DNA of 48,545 nucleotides from Clostridiales bacterium UBA1390. Its GTDB lineage: Bacteria > Bacillota > Clostridia > Lachnospirales > Bianqueaceae. The position numbers and the translations under genes were made by a program. The notes beneath the pieces are model-generated. The model saw nothing but the letters and a program-made list of their open reading frames with translations, ran no database searches and was not told the origin of the DNA. Below are positions 26,804-34,583 of the stretch, one piece after another; position 1 is the stretch's first letter, and the number at the start of each line of letters is the position of its first letter. Location: the NCBI GenBank assembly GCA_002305315.1, contig DBQQ01000016.1:104823-153367 (forward strand). Direction: 5' to 3'.

Positions 26804-28531
26804 ATGAAGAAACTGTTGGTGTACATGAAGGACTATAAAAAGGAAAGCATTCTGGGGCCGCTTTTCAAGCTGCTGGAAGCTTCCTTCGAATTGCTGGTGC
26901 CACTGGTCGTATCGGCGATTATCGATGTGGGCATTGCGAACCGGGATGTACCTTATATCGTGTGTATGGTGTTGCTCATGGTGGCGCTGGGCGTCATCGG
27001 GCTGGTGTGTTCGATCACGGCACAGTACTTTGCGGCGAAGGCCGCCGTGGGATTCACGGCCAAGGTGAGGTCAGCGCTGTTTGCGCATATCCAGAGCCTG
27101 TCCTACACGGAGATGGATACGATGGGGACCTCCACGCTGATTACCCGTATGACCAGCGATATGAACCAGGTGCAGAATGGTGTGAATCTGGTATTGCGAC
27201 TGTTCCTGCGCTCTCCTTTCATCGTGTTTGGCGCTATGATCATGGCGTTCACGATTGATGTGAAGTCGGCCATGGTCTTTGTGGTAACGATCCCGGCGTT
27301 ATCTGTTGTCGTATTTGGCGTGATGCTGATCAGCATGCCCTTATATAAGAAGGTACAGGCAGGGTTGGATCGGGTTCTGCGACGTACCCGGGAAAACCTG
27401 AGCGGTGTCCGTGTCATTCGTGCTTTTAATAAGGAAGAAAGTGAGATCCAGCAGTTTGACGAAGAGAATCGCCAGCTGACGAAGATGCAGATGTTCGTAG
27501 GGCGGATCTCGGCATTGATGAATCCGATCACCTATGTGATCATCAATGTGGCGACACTGGTGCTGATCTGGACAGGAGCCTGGCAGGTAGAGGGTGGAAT
27601 TCTGACGCAGGGACAAGTGGTCGCGTTGGTCAATTATATGTCGCAGATCTTGGTAGAGCTGATTAAGCTGGCGAATCTGGTGATTACCGTGACGAAGGCA
27701 TGGGCCTGTGCCAACCGGATCGAGAGTATCTTCGATCAGCAGTCCAGTATGCAGTATCCTAAACAGAGCGTACAGGAGGATCCTATAGCCGATGTGATCA
27801 CCTTTGAGAATGTGGGACTCACCTATAAAAATGCCGGTGCAGAGTCTTTATCTAATCTGAACTTTTCGATTCATAGGGGACAGACCGTTGGAATCATCGG
27901 GGGTACAGGAGCAGGGAAGACGTCTCTGGTGAATCTGATTCCCCGGTTCTATGACGCCAGTCAGGGGCGTGTATTGGTGAACGGCGTGGATGTGCGGGAG
28001 TATCCGCAGGATCAGCTGCGGGATAAGATCGGGATCGTACCGCAGAAGGCCGTACTTTTTGGAGGATCGATCGCGGACAACCTGCGGTGGGGTAAAGAGG
28101 ATGCTACCCGAGAAGAGCTCATGGACGCACTGCGGATCTCTCAGGCGGAAGAGTTTGTGGAGAAACGCGAAGGCGGTATCGACGCGATGGTAGCCCAGAA
28201 TGGCAAGAATCTTTCTGGAGGACAGAGACAGCGTCTGACCATCGCTCGGGCATTGGTCAGAAAGCCGGAGATTCTGATACTGGATGACAGCGCGTCAGCG
28301 TTGGATTATGCTACAGATGCGAAGCTGCGCAAGGCCATACGGCAGATGGATCCTTCGGTGACGGTGCTGATTGTTTCGCAGCGGGCGGCATCTATTCAGT
28401 ACGCGGATCAGATCATCGTATTGGACGATGGGGAAGCGGTGGGAATCGGCACACACCAGGAACTGCTGCAAAACTGTCCGGTATATCAGGAAATCTACTA
28501 TTCTCAGTTTCCCAAGGAGGTGCAGGCCTGA
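26804..28531 (+). CDS. ABC exporter half-transporter with degenerate Walker B
   Basis: A 575-aa half-exporter: six membrane helices (about 1-310) and a C-terminal ATPase domain. Walker A GGTGAGKTS, signature LSGGQRQRL, and Walker B LILDD, where D495 replaces the catalytic glutamate. This is the pattern of the degenerate-site partner in heterodimeric exporters of the BmrC/YheI kind. It overlaps the next gene by one nt (TGATG). Substrate unknown; drugs or peptides are usual for the family. Confidence 0.93.
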   Translation: MKKLLVYMKDYKKESILGPLFKLLEASFELLVPLVVSAIIDVGIANRDVPYIVCMVLLMVALGVIGLVCSITAQYFAAKAAVGFTAKVRSALFAHIQSLSYTEMDTMGTSTLITRMTSDMNQVQNGVNLVLRLFLRSPFIVFGAMIMAFTIDVKSAMVFVVTIPALSVVVFGVMLISMPLYKKVQAGLDRVLRRTRENLSGVRVIRAFNKEESEIQQFDEENRQLTKMQMFVGRISALMNPITYVIINVATLVLIWTGAWQVEGGILTQGQVVALVNYMSQILVELIKLANLVITVTKAWACANRIESIFDQQSSMQYPKQSVQEDPIADVITFENVGLTYKNAGAESLSNLNFSIHRGQTVGIIGGTGAGKTSLVNLIPRFYDASQGRVLVNGVDVREYPQDQLRDKIGIVPQKAVLFGGSIADNLRWGKEDATREELMDALRISQAEEFVEKREGGIDAMVAQNGKNLSGGQRQRLTIARALVRKPEILILDDSASALDYATDAKLRKAIRQMDPSVTVLIVSQRAASIQYADQIIVLDDGEAVGIGTHQELLQNCPVYQEIYYSQFPKEVQA

Positions 28532-30276
28532 TGCAGACCCATAATAACGGCGAGACCATGAGAAAGGTACTGCGCCATATTCGTAAATATTGGTTTTATT
28601 TTATTTTGTCGTTGTTGTTTGCGGCAGTGACAGTGACGCTGACGCTGTACCTGCCGATTCTGATCGGAGAGGCGGTGGATCTCATCCTTGCGCCAGGGCA
28701 GGTGGACTTTGAAGGAATCTGGAGCCTGCTTCTCATCATGGGCGTGATGATCGGCGGTACAGCGCTGTCGCAGTGGATCATGAACGTGTGTAATAATAAG
28801 ATCACATACAATACCATTCAGGATATTCGGGAGGAAGCCTTCCGAAAGATCGAAAATCTGCCCTTAAAGTACATAGACTCCCATTCTTACGGAGAGGTCG
28901 TCAGCAGAGTCATTGCGGATGTGGATCAGTTTGCGGATGGCTTACTCATGGGCTTCACGCAGTTTTTCACGGGTGTTTTGACGATTGTGGGAACGCTGAT
29001 CTTCATGCTGACAATGAATGTGGGGATTACTCTGGTGGTCGTGGTCATTACGCCGGTCTCTCTATTTGTAGCCAGCTTTATCGCGAAAAAAACATATACC
29101 ATGTTTCAGCTGCAGTCCTCCACCAGGGGCGAACAGACGGGCTTGATTGATGAGATGATCGGGAACCAGAAGGTGGTGGCAGCCTTTGGATATCAGGAGA
29201 AAGCGCAGAAGCGGTTTGACGAAGTCAATGAGCGGCTGCGTCAGTGTTCTCTGCGGGCGATCTTCTTTTCCTCGATCACGAATCCCGCGACACGGTTTGT
29301 CAATAGTCTGGTGTATGCGGGTGTAGGCGTGGCCGGTGCGTTGAGTGCAGTAGCTGGCGGGATCAGCGTGGGACAGCTTACCAGTTTTCTAAGCTACGCC
29401 AATCAGTATACCAAGCCCTTTAATGAGATTTCGGGCGTGGTCACGGAGCTGCAGAACGCCCTGGCCTGTGCAGCACGTATTTTTGAACTGATCGAAGAGG
29501 AGCCGCAGACGCCGGAACCTCCGGACGTGGTAGAACTCACGGATCTGGATGGGTCGGTGGCGCTGGAGCATGTCTACTTCTCGTATGCGCCGGAACAGAA
29601 GCTCATTGAGGATTTCAACCTGGAGGTAAAGCCGGGATCCCGAATCGCGATTGTAGGACCGACGGGCTGTGGCAAGACCACAGTCATCAATCTGTTGATG
29701 CGTTTTTATGATGTGAATCAGGGATGTATTCGAGTCAGCGGTACGGACATTCGGAAGATGACGCGGCACAGTCTTCGTGCCGGATACGGGATGGTATTGC
29801 AGGAGACATGGCTCAAGAGCGGTACGATTCGAGAAAATATCATCATGGGAAAACCGGATGCCACAGAAGAAGAAATTGTGGCGGCCGCTAAAGCATCCCA
29901 TGCGCACAGCTTTATCAAGAGACTGCCGCAGGGATATGATACGATCATCACGGAAGAGGGCGGCGGATTATCTCAGGGGCAGAAACAGCTTTTGTGTATT
30001 ACGCGCGTCATGCTTTGTCTGCCGCCGATGCTGATTCTGGATGAGGCCACGTCTTCGATAGATACGAGAACGGAGATCAAGATCCAGGAGGCGTTTGCAC
30101 GCCTTATGGAAGGACGGACCAGTTTTATTGTAGCGCACAGGCTGTCGACGATCCGGGAAGCGGATGTGATTCTGGTCATGCGAGACGGTAAGATCATCGA
30201 GCAGGGAGATCATGAGACGCTTCTGCAGAAGAATGGATTCTACGCACAATTATATAATAGTCAGTTTTCTGCCTGA
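28531..30276 (+). CDS. ABC exporter half-transporter with canonical Walker B
   Basis: A 581-aa partner of the preceding protein. Membrane domain about residues 15-330, then Walker A GPTGCGKTT, signature LSQGQKQLL and Walker B MLILDE with catalytic E505. In the heterodimer, its altered signature (LSQGQ) would face the partner's degenerate Walker B. Both defects therefore fall in one composite ATP site and the other site stays fully consensus. Translationally coupled to the upstream gene and followed by a strong terminator. Confidence 0.93.
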   Translation: MQTHNNGETMRKVLRHIRKYWFYFILSLLFAAVTVTLTLYLPILIGEAVDLILAPGQVDFEGIWSLLLIMGVMIGGTALSQWIMNVCNNKITYNTIQDIREEAFRKIENLPLKYIDSHSYGEVVSRVIADVDQFADGLLMGFTQFFTGVLTIVGTLIFMLTMNVGITLVVVVITPVSLFVASFIAKKTYTMFQLQSSTRGEQTGLIDEMIGNQKVVAAFGYQEKAQKRFDEVNERLRQCSLRAIFFSSITNPATRFVNSLVYAGVGVAGALSAVAGGISVGQLTSFLSYANQYTKPFNEISGVVTELQNALACAARIFELIEEEPQTPEPPDVVELTDLDGSVALEHVYFSYAPEQKLIEDFNLEVKPGSRIAIVGPTGCGKTTVINLLMRFYDVNQGCIRVSGTDIRKMTRHSLRAGYGMVLQETWLKSGTIRENIIMGKPDATEEEIVAAAKASHAHSFIKRLPQGYDTIITEEGGGLSQGQKQLLCITRVMLCLPPMLILDEATSSIDTRTEIKIQEAFARLMEGRTSFIVAHRLSTIREADVILVMRDGKIIEQGDHETLLQKNGFYAQLYNSQFSA

Positions 30277-30284
30277 ACAGAAAG

Positions 30285-30331
30285 AAGGCACCAAGTCTTC
30301 GGCATCGATTGCCGGGTCTGGGTGCCTTTTT
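30285..30331 (+). terminator. Terminator of the ABC exporter operon
   Basis: AAGGCACC (30285-30292) pairs with GGGTGCCTT, an inner CGGCA/TGCCG stem extends it, and a T5 run ends it. Confidence 0.85.
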
Positions 30332-30365
30332 GCCGGCCTTCTGGGCGTAAAAATCAGGGTTCCTC

Positions 30366-30394
30366 GTCATAAACTATAACCAGGCTCATACAAT
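30366..30394 (+). promoter_or_regulatory. Possible sigma-E promoter of spoIIID
   Basis: CATACAAT (30387-30394) matches the mother-cell sigma-E -10 consensus, with an ATAA-containing -35 region about 14 bp upstream. No vegetative promoter is visible here, which fits sporulation-only expression. Confidence 0.5.
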
Positions 30395-30422
30395 GTAAAA
30401 ACAAGAATCCCTGGAGAAGGAT

Positions 30423-30722
30423 ATGAACAGCTATAATCTCTATAAGCATAAACAGATCGAGGAACGTGCCGTAGAAGTGGCGAATTACATCATTGAGAAC
30501 AATGCGACGGTACGGGAAACTGCCAAGAAGTTTGGAATCAGTAAGAGTACGGTTCACAAAGATGTCACGGAACGACTGGGTCGTATCGATCCTTTGCTGG
30601 CGAGCCAGGCGCGAAAGATTTTGGAAATCAATAAGGCAGAAAGACACATACGCGGTGGGATGGCCACACGGGAAAAATATCTGCATCTTGCACAACATAG
30701 TCACCGCGGAGACTTTTTCTAG
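30423..30722 (+). CDS. spoIIID: Sporulation transcription factor SpoIIID
   Basis: A 99-aa DNA-binding protein of the mother cell that tunes sigma-E and sigma-K regulons. The helix-turn-helix VRETAKKFGISKSTVHKDVTERL (about 35-57) is diagnostic, followed by the basic tail DPLLASQARKILEINKAERHIRGG that contacts flanking minor groove. Length is close to known SpoIIID (about 85-95 aa). The ribosome site GGAGAAGG is close to the ATG. It indicates that the organism is, or descends from, an endospore former. Confidence 0.95.
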   Translation: MNSYNLYKHKQIEERAVEVANYIIENNATVRETAKKFGISKSTVHKDVTERLGRIDPLLASQARKILEINKAERHIRGGMATREKYLHLAQHSHRGDFF

Positions 30723-30788
30723 GCGCTGGATCCGCGTTTTCGCAGTGAATTGGGAAGGTATGGGGAACTTCGGCGAGGGAAGGCATCC

Positions 30789-30852
30789 GTACCAACATAA
30801 AACGGCACGCATTACAGTATAGGAGGGAATGTGTGCCGTTTTATGTTGGTAC
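30789..30852. repeat. Long inverted repeat between spoIIID and padR
   Basis: Perfect 20-bp arms at 30789-30808 and 30833-30852, extended inward to 25 bp with one G-U pair (30809 with 30832). The 14-nt loop (30814-30827) contains AGGAGGG, and an ATG (30829) sits in the stem next to it. No T-run follows on either strand, so it is not a standard terminator. Its role is unknown. Confidence 0.8.
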
Positions 30853-30871
30853 AAAAAATCGTCCCGAGGGA

Positions 30872-30900
30872 TTGACAAAGAGTGTAGGCAATGGTATTAT
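30872..30900 (+). promoter_or_regulatory. Promoter for the padR operon
   Basis: TTGACA (30872-30877), 17-bp spacer, TATTAT (30895-30900). Confidence 0.8.
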
Positions 30901-30901
30901 T

Positions 30902-30927
30902 ATGTTAGACGATATATCGAGAGACAT
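30902..30927. promoter_or_regulatory. Candidate PadR operator
   Basis: A 26-bp dyad, ATGT-N4-CGATATATCG-N4-ACAT, is centred between 30914 and 30915, immediately after the -10 box. ATGT/ACAT ends are usual in PadR sites, though the spacing here is wider than the classical eight bases. Autorepression is inferred. Confidence 0.5.
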
Positions 30928-30945
30928 AGTAGTGGGGGGATCCTG

Positions 30946-31254
30946 ATGGGAGAACGGGCACCAATGACCGAAGCGATGTTCTATGTGTTATTAGCTCTGC
31001 AAAAACCGGCTCATGGTTATGGGATGATGCAGAGAATCCGAGAGATTTCGGGTGGCCGAGTGAACATGGGGCCGGGAACTTTGTATGGTGTATTGACGCG
31101 TATGCATAAAGAAGGATGGATTTGCCTGGAAGCCCAGGAAGGAAGAAGAAAAACATATCATATCACACAGGATGGGGAAGAAGCGCTGCAGGAAGAGTAT
31201 GCACGACTAAAACGCATGGTGGAGGACGGCGGTATATTGGAGGGAGAAGATTGA
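30946..31254 (+). CDS. PadR family transcriptional regulator
   Basis: A 102-aa winged-helix regulator of the short PadR-s2 type. It reads MTEAMFYVLLALQKPAHGYGMMQRI, then GPGTLYGVLTRMHKEGWI, the PadR recognition helix and wing. ATG 30946 follows GGGGGGATC; the frame is open further upstream to 30829 but that would lie before the promoter. It is the first gene of a padR-DUF2812-GNAT operon, overlapping the next gene at TTGA. In related pairs PadR represses its own operon. Confidence 0.93.
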   Translation: MGERAPMTEAMFYVLLALQKPAHGYGMMQRIREISGGRVNMGPGTLYGVLTRMHKEGWICLEAQEGRRKTYHITQDGEEALQEEYARLKRMVEDGGILEGED

Positions 31255-32411
31255 AAGAGCGAAAGAAAATACGATATGGGTGGCATCCGGCCGAGTACGC
31301 GATTGGCGAGAATGAAAAGTATTATGGAGAGATGGCGGCGAAGGGGTGGCGCCTGACCAAGCGCGGCCAGCATCTGAGCCGATTTGAGAAGGATAGTCCG
31401 CAGAAGAGCAGGTACAGAATCGAGATGAGTGCGCCGGCATTCCTGGATGAGGATCAGACATTGCCGGAGGAACAGGTAGCTCTGTATGAGGAATGTGGAT
31501 GGAAGCTGGTGACTAGCTATAGATTGATGCATGTCTTTGTGGCGAATGAAGGCAGTGATGCGCCGGAGTTTTATCAGCAGCCCGAACAGCAGGCAGCGAC
31601 GCTGAAGGCATTGCGGCGGGAATATATCTGGGGCCTTGTGCCGCTGGTTTTCTATCTGACATTAGACGTGCTGGTGGTTCTGGCAATATGGGGAAGGTCA
31701 GTGACGTGGGAGCCCGTGATCGACCTACGGATGGGAATCGTGCAAATGACAGGACTCTTTTTGCTCATTCTGTTTTTGGTGCATTGGAGTTTATATCGAC
31801 TGTTATACGGCGCGTATCGCACACTGCGAATGTATCGCGAACTGAAGAAGGGGATTCCTCTGGATCATGCCCCCAAGGGGAGACATCGGGTGCGGAACGG
31901 AGTTTATATCCTATTCGGAGTGTTCAGTATCGCGGCCGGTGCTGCGACGCTGGTTCAAGTGGTTTCCAGCTATGGGGAAGAACTGTCCGCGGATGCACAG
32001 GCTCCGTATCTGCTGCTCCAGGATATGGGCCTTTTCGATCTGGGAGAATCCGTATATCCATCCAATCGAGAGCATCCGGTGGAATATACAGAATCACTAT
32101 TGGCGAAACAGTGGTACGTGTATGAGGCCTCGGGGGAAGAGTGGATGTATCAGGACATTTATGAGATGCCCAACGAGGATATGGCGGTATGGATGGCGGA
32201 GACGCTGCTGGAAAATAGTGTGTTTGCGGAAGGGAAGGAAGAGTATCAAAGAGTGGAGATCGAGGGACTCCGTTGTGCATGGCAGACGGATCTGGAATTT
32301 GTAGCGGTACAGGGGAATCGAGCGTATTATATCACGTATTCGATGTGGCGGCACAGTGGAGGTATGTCGCCGTTAGAGGCGTTAGCGAGAAAGGAGAATC
32401 AGGCGGTATGA
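31251..32411 (+). CDS. DUF2812 domain membrane protein
   Basis: A 386-aa protein. The N-terminal 110 residues are a DUF2812 domain (KYYGEMAAKGWRLTKRG ... RFEKDSPQKSRYRIE ... ECGWKLVTSY). Three membrane helices follow at about 126-147, 162-187 and 217-238. The last ~148 residues form a polar domain that should be on the opposite membrane side to DUF2812. The TTG start at 31251 overlaps the padR stop and has AGGGAGAAG before it. PadR-DUF2812 pairs are common in Clostridia, function unknown. The large C-terminal domain is not recognised. Confidence 0.85.
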   Translation: MKERKKIRYGWHPAEYAIGENEKYYGEMAAKGWRLTKRGQHLSRFEKDSPQKSRYRIEMSAPAFLDEDQTLPEEQVALYEECGWKLVTSYRLMHVFVANEGSDAPEFYQQPEQQAATLKALRREYIWGLVPLVFYLTLDVLVVLAIWGRSVTWEPVIDLRMGIVQMTGLFLLILFLVHWSLYRLLYGAYRTLRMYRELKKGIPLDHAPKGRHRVRNGVYILFGVFSIAAGAATLVQVVSSYGEELSADAQAPYLLLQDMGLFDLGESVYPSNREHPVEYTESLLAKQWYVYEASGEEWMYQDIYEMPNEDMAVWMAETLLENSVFAEGKEEYQRVEIEGLRCAWQTDLEFVAVQGNRAYYITYSMWRHSGGMSPLEALARKENQAV

Positions 32412-32953
32412 ATCAGATTTTAGAAACGAAGCGGCTAGTTTTACGGGAAATGGAAGAGACGGATTATGAAGCGTTATGTCGGATGCTGCAAGACCCGGAG
32501 GTCATGTATGCTTATGAGCATGTGTTTTCCGATGAAGAAGCCTGGGGATGGCTGCATAACCAAATCCGAAGATATCGAGAAGAAGGGTTTGGGCTGTGGG
32601 CAGTGATTTTGAAGGAGAGCGGAGAAATGATTGGGCAATGTGGACTGACATTGCAGCCCTATGGGGAAGAACGGGTAGTGGAAGTGGGGTATTTGTTTCA
32701 GAAAGCATATTGGCATCAGGGATATGCGATAGAAGCCGCAATGGCCTGCAGAGATTATGCCTTTAAAACGCTGAAGATTCCGAGTGTATACTCCATCATA
32801 CGCGATAATAATCTGGCGTCACAGCGCGTAGCGGAGAGGAACGGAATGCGCCGTGTAGACCAGATTGTCAAACATTATTACAATATGGACATGCCGCACT
32901 GGATCTACCGTGTGGATGCCTCCGAGGAAATTGTTGTATCGGGTCTTGACTAA
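32408..32953 (+). CDS. GNAT family N-acetyltransferase (RimJ/RimL type)
   Basis: A 181-aa acetyl-CoA-dependent transferase. ETKRLVLREMEETDYEALCRML begins the RimJ/L-type fold. VEVGYLFQKAYWHQGYAIEAAMAC contains the acetyl-CoA pyrophosphate loop region, and IIRDNNLASQRVAERNGM is the family's C-terminal motif. It overlaps the DUF2812 gene by 4 nt (ATGA) and ends the operon. Substrate unknown: ribosomal protein, small amine or antibiotic are all possible. Confidence 0.9.
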   Translation: MNQILETKRLVLREMEETDYEALCRMLQDPEVMYAYEHVFSDEEAWGWLHNQIRRYREEGFGLWAVILKESGEMIGQCGLTLQPYGEERVVEVGYLFQKAYWHQGYAIEAAMACRDYAFKTLKIPSVYSIIRDNNLASQRVAERNGMRRVDQIVKHYYNMDMPHWIYRVDASEEIVVSGLD

Positions 32954-32957
32954 TGGG

Positions 32958-33133
32958 AGCTTTCCTATCTTTGGGAAGCATAGTATCTTGTTTTAATTCC
33001 AAGTACTGAGGGACAGCGATGCTCTCTTCCAGACAGACGAGTGAACGCATAAAACTTGTCTGCCAGGAAGGGAGCCTATTTCTTTTTCATGCAATAGGAG
33101 TCGGGTTCTGCAAGACCCTGTTCTTTTTACAGG
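32958..33133 (+). terminator. Cluster of hairpins after the padR operon
   Basis: Three structures follow the GNAT stop: GCTTTCC/GGGAAGC at about 32961-32981; a two-part stem of GCTCTCTTCC (33021-33030) with GGAAGGGAGC (33066-33075), enclosing CAGACGAG/CTTGTCTG (33034-33041, 33055-33062), then a T-rich tract; and CCTGT/ACAGG near 33117-33133. The middle one is probably the operon terminator. An independent small RNA cannot be excluded. Confidence 0.5.
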
Positions 33134-33377
33134 CAGAAAATACAAGATAGAAACAGAGACGTAATTGTATAATTTGCATCCTCTAAACAGATTGTTTATA
33201 TAAAATACAAACCGTATATACAAAGAAAGCGGTATAAAGGGAACTGGGTTTGGGCAAAATATATATACGCTCTGTAAGATCCATCTCTGGCTAAAAATTT
33301 GCCGTGAGTTTTGATAGGAATTAAGCGAAAAATGAGGGATGTATGCATCGAAATATGAAACGGAAATGAGCTCTCTA
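33134..33377. other. AT-rich noncoding stretch
   Basis: No convincing gene is seen on either strand. The stretch is visibly more A/T-rich than its surroundings and holds several TATA-like runs. A short minus-strand open frame here lacks a ribosome site and familiar protein texture. Confidence 0.6.
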
Positions 33378-33406
33378 TTGACATGCTTATCTCGATTGTT
33401 TATACT
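33378..33406 (+). promoter_or_regulatory. Promoter for the small basic protein gene
   Basis: Consensus TTGACA (33378-33383), 17-bp spacer, TATACT (33401-33406), giving a leader of about 85 nt. Confidence 0.75.
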
Positions 33407-33499
33407 ACAAGTAGACTCGGGCGTTTTATGCTCGGAATGCGTTTTATGAGGGGGTTTATATATAAGCTGAGCGGATACGGGGTATGCACAAGGGAGGTC

Positions 33500-33739
33500 A
33501 TGTCTGTGCGTAAACGGCGTCGATACTCATACGTGACGGAAGATCAAATCCGAACGGCAGCCCAAGATTTAGAGAAAAAGCTGCACGCAGATGATTTAGA
33601 TCAAGAGCTGAAGGAAGCGAATCGATGGGCGATGGAGCGGGGAATCAAGACTCCATCTTTTCCGTGTGTCGTTTCGAATAGACGGACTGTATTGCACTTC
33701 TGTACAGACCGCAAAAAAAAAATTCCTCCCCGAAGATAG
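33500..33739 (+). CDS. Small basic hypothetical protein, frame changed at an A10 tract
   Basis: A 79-aa unrecognised protein with a basic start (MSVRKRRRYSY) and a charged helix (TEDQIRTAAQDLEKKLHADDLDQELKEANRWAMERG). It has a very good AAGGGAGGTC ribosome site and its own promoter. Ten consecutive A (33713-33722) occur near the end. In the annotated frame it stops as KKKIPPRR. One A fewer would continue as FLPEDRKALYHLNDGLKSMF and stop at 33783-33785, right before a T-rich terminator-like tract. The longer ending looks more natural, so either a frameshift or transcriptional slippage is suspected. The upstream ATG 33383 lies inside the promoter and is rejected. Confidence 0.6.
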   Translation: MSVRKRRRYSYVTEDQIRTAAQDLEKKLHADDLDQELKEANRWAMERGIKTPSFPCVVSNRRTVLHFCTDRKKKIPPRR

Positions 33740-33855
33740 GAAGGCTTTGTATCATTTGAACGATGGCTTAAAAAGTATGTTTTAGAGCAGGCTGACAGGC
33801 CTTTTTTAGTTGCTTTCTTTTTTGGAAAACAGATGGGGAATGTACAGACTGTATA

Positions 33856-34395
33856 TTAAAAATTGGGCGGTGTGGTGATCCAAAGCACACGCGCGGCGGT
33901 TTTGCCGATGTTCTTGAGTTGATGCGGCCGCTTGGGCGTAAAATAGAACGTTTCTCCGCGCCGCAGAGTATATGTTTTTTTACCGATGACAAGCTGCAAA
34001 ACGCCGGATAAACAGTATCCAAATTCTTCGCCGTCATGAGGGACATCCAATTCCGTCTGCGCGCCGGGAAGAAGTTCTGTCAGGATCGGTTCCATCATGT
34101 TGCGCTGTGCGTTCGGTACGATCCACCAGATGTTTTGGCCTTGCGCAACATTTTCTTTGGCAAAGAAATCTTCTTTGTGAAAGACGACTTGCTCTTCTTC
34201 GTCGTCGCTGAAAAATTCTTTGAGGTTCGTTCCCAGGCATTGTAAGATATCGATTAACGTGGCAATAGAAGGCGATGTGAGATCGTTTTCTAACTGAGAG
34301 ATGAATCCCTTGGATAACTCGCAGCGATTTGCAAGTTCCTCTTGTGTGAGTTGGTTGAGGACTCGAAGATCTCGTATTTTCTGACCAATTTGCAT
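33856..34395 (-). CDS. XRE-cupin transcriptional regulator
   Basis: A 179-aa protein with an N-terminal Cro/C1 helix-turn-helix (IGQKIRDLRVLNQLTQEELANR ... LSKGFISQLENDLTSPS, residues 3-45). A C-terminal cupin follows (about 105-175: HDGEEFGYCLSGVLQLVIG ... LRRGETFYFTPKRPHQLKN). This PuuR-like class usually senses polyamines or related small molecules and often lies beside potABCD; no such genes are here. It is alone, with a consensus promoter and an inverted repeat at its start site suggesting autoregulation. Confidence 0.93.
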   Translation of the reverse strand: MQIGQKIRDLRVLNQLTQEELANRCELSKGFISQLENDLTSPSIATLIDILQCLGTNLKEFFSDDEEEQVVFHKEDFFAKENVAQGQNIWWIVPNAQRNMMEPILTELLPGAQTELDVPHDGEEFGYCLSGVLQLVIGKKTYTLRRGETFYFTPKRPHQLKNIGKTAARVLWITTPPNF

Positions 34396-34430
34396 AGCAA
34401 TCCCCTTTCTATAGAATCTCTAACTCAAAA

Positions 34431-34447
34431 GTTTAGTAATTCTAAAC
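34431..34447. promoter_or_regulatory. Candidate operator of the XRE-cupin gene
   Basis: GTTTAG-TAATT-CTAAAC, a perfect 6-bp dyad 2 bp below the -10 box of the minus-strand promoter. A neighbouring AACT-N4-AGTT dyad overlaps its edge. Confidence 0.55.
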
Positions 34448-34449
34448 AC

Positions 34450-34478
34450 ATTATAGGGAGGAACGACGGGGTTGTCAA
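34450..34478 (-). promoter_or_regulatory. Promoter for the XRE-cupin gene
   Basis: On the minus strand, TTGACA (34473-34478), 17-bp spacer, TATAAT (34450-34455), a complete consensus match. Confidence 0.85.
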
Positions 34479-34515
34479 GTTTTTTTGAGGAAAGAGTGAA
34501 CTTTTGGAAAAGACG

Positions 34516-34544
34516 TTGCATTTCCCGAGAAAAAAAGGTATACT
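34516..34544 (+). promoter_or_regulatory. Promoter for tgt
   Basis: TTGCAT (34516-34521), 17-bp spacer, TATACT (34539-34544). The palindrome TTCTCGAGAA (34561-34570) lies between it and the start codon. Confidence 0.75.
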
Positions 34545-34583
34545 GAGGACGAAGATTGATTTCTCGAGAAGGAGTTTGTATAG

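Noticed and set aside
30789..30852. Inverted repeat read as ends of an insertion sequence
   Set aside because: Only about 14 bp lie between the arms and no transposase or target duplication is present.
30829..30945. 39-residue N-terminal extension of PadR starting inside the inverted repeat
   Set aside because: The frame is open, but AGGAGGG is too close to the ATG, and a good promoter with a dyad lies downstream of it, so the padR message would not include it.
33196..33384. 62-aa minus-strand frame in the AT-rich gap
   Set aside because: No ribosome site, no promoter, and low-complexity aromatic/serine-rich text.
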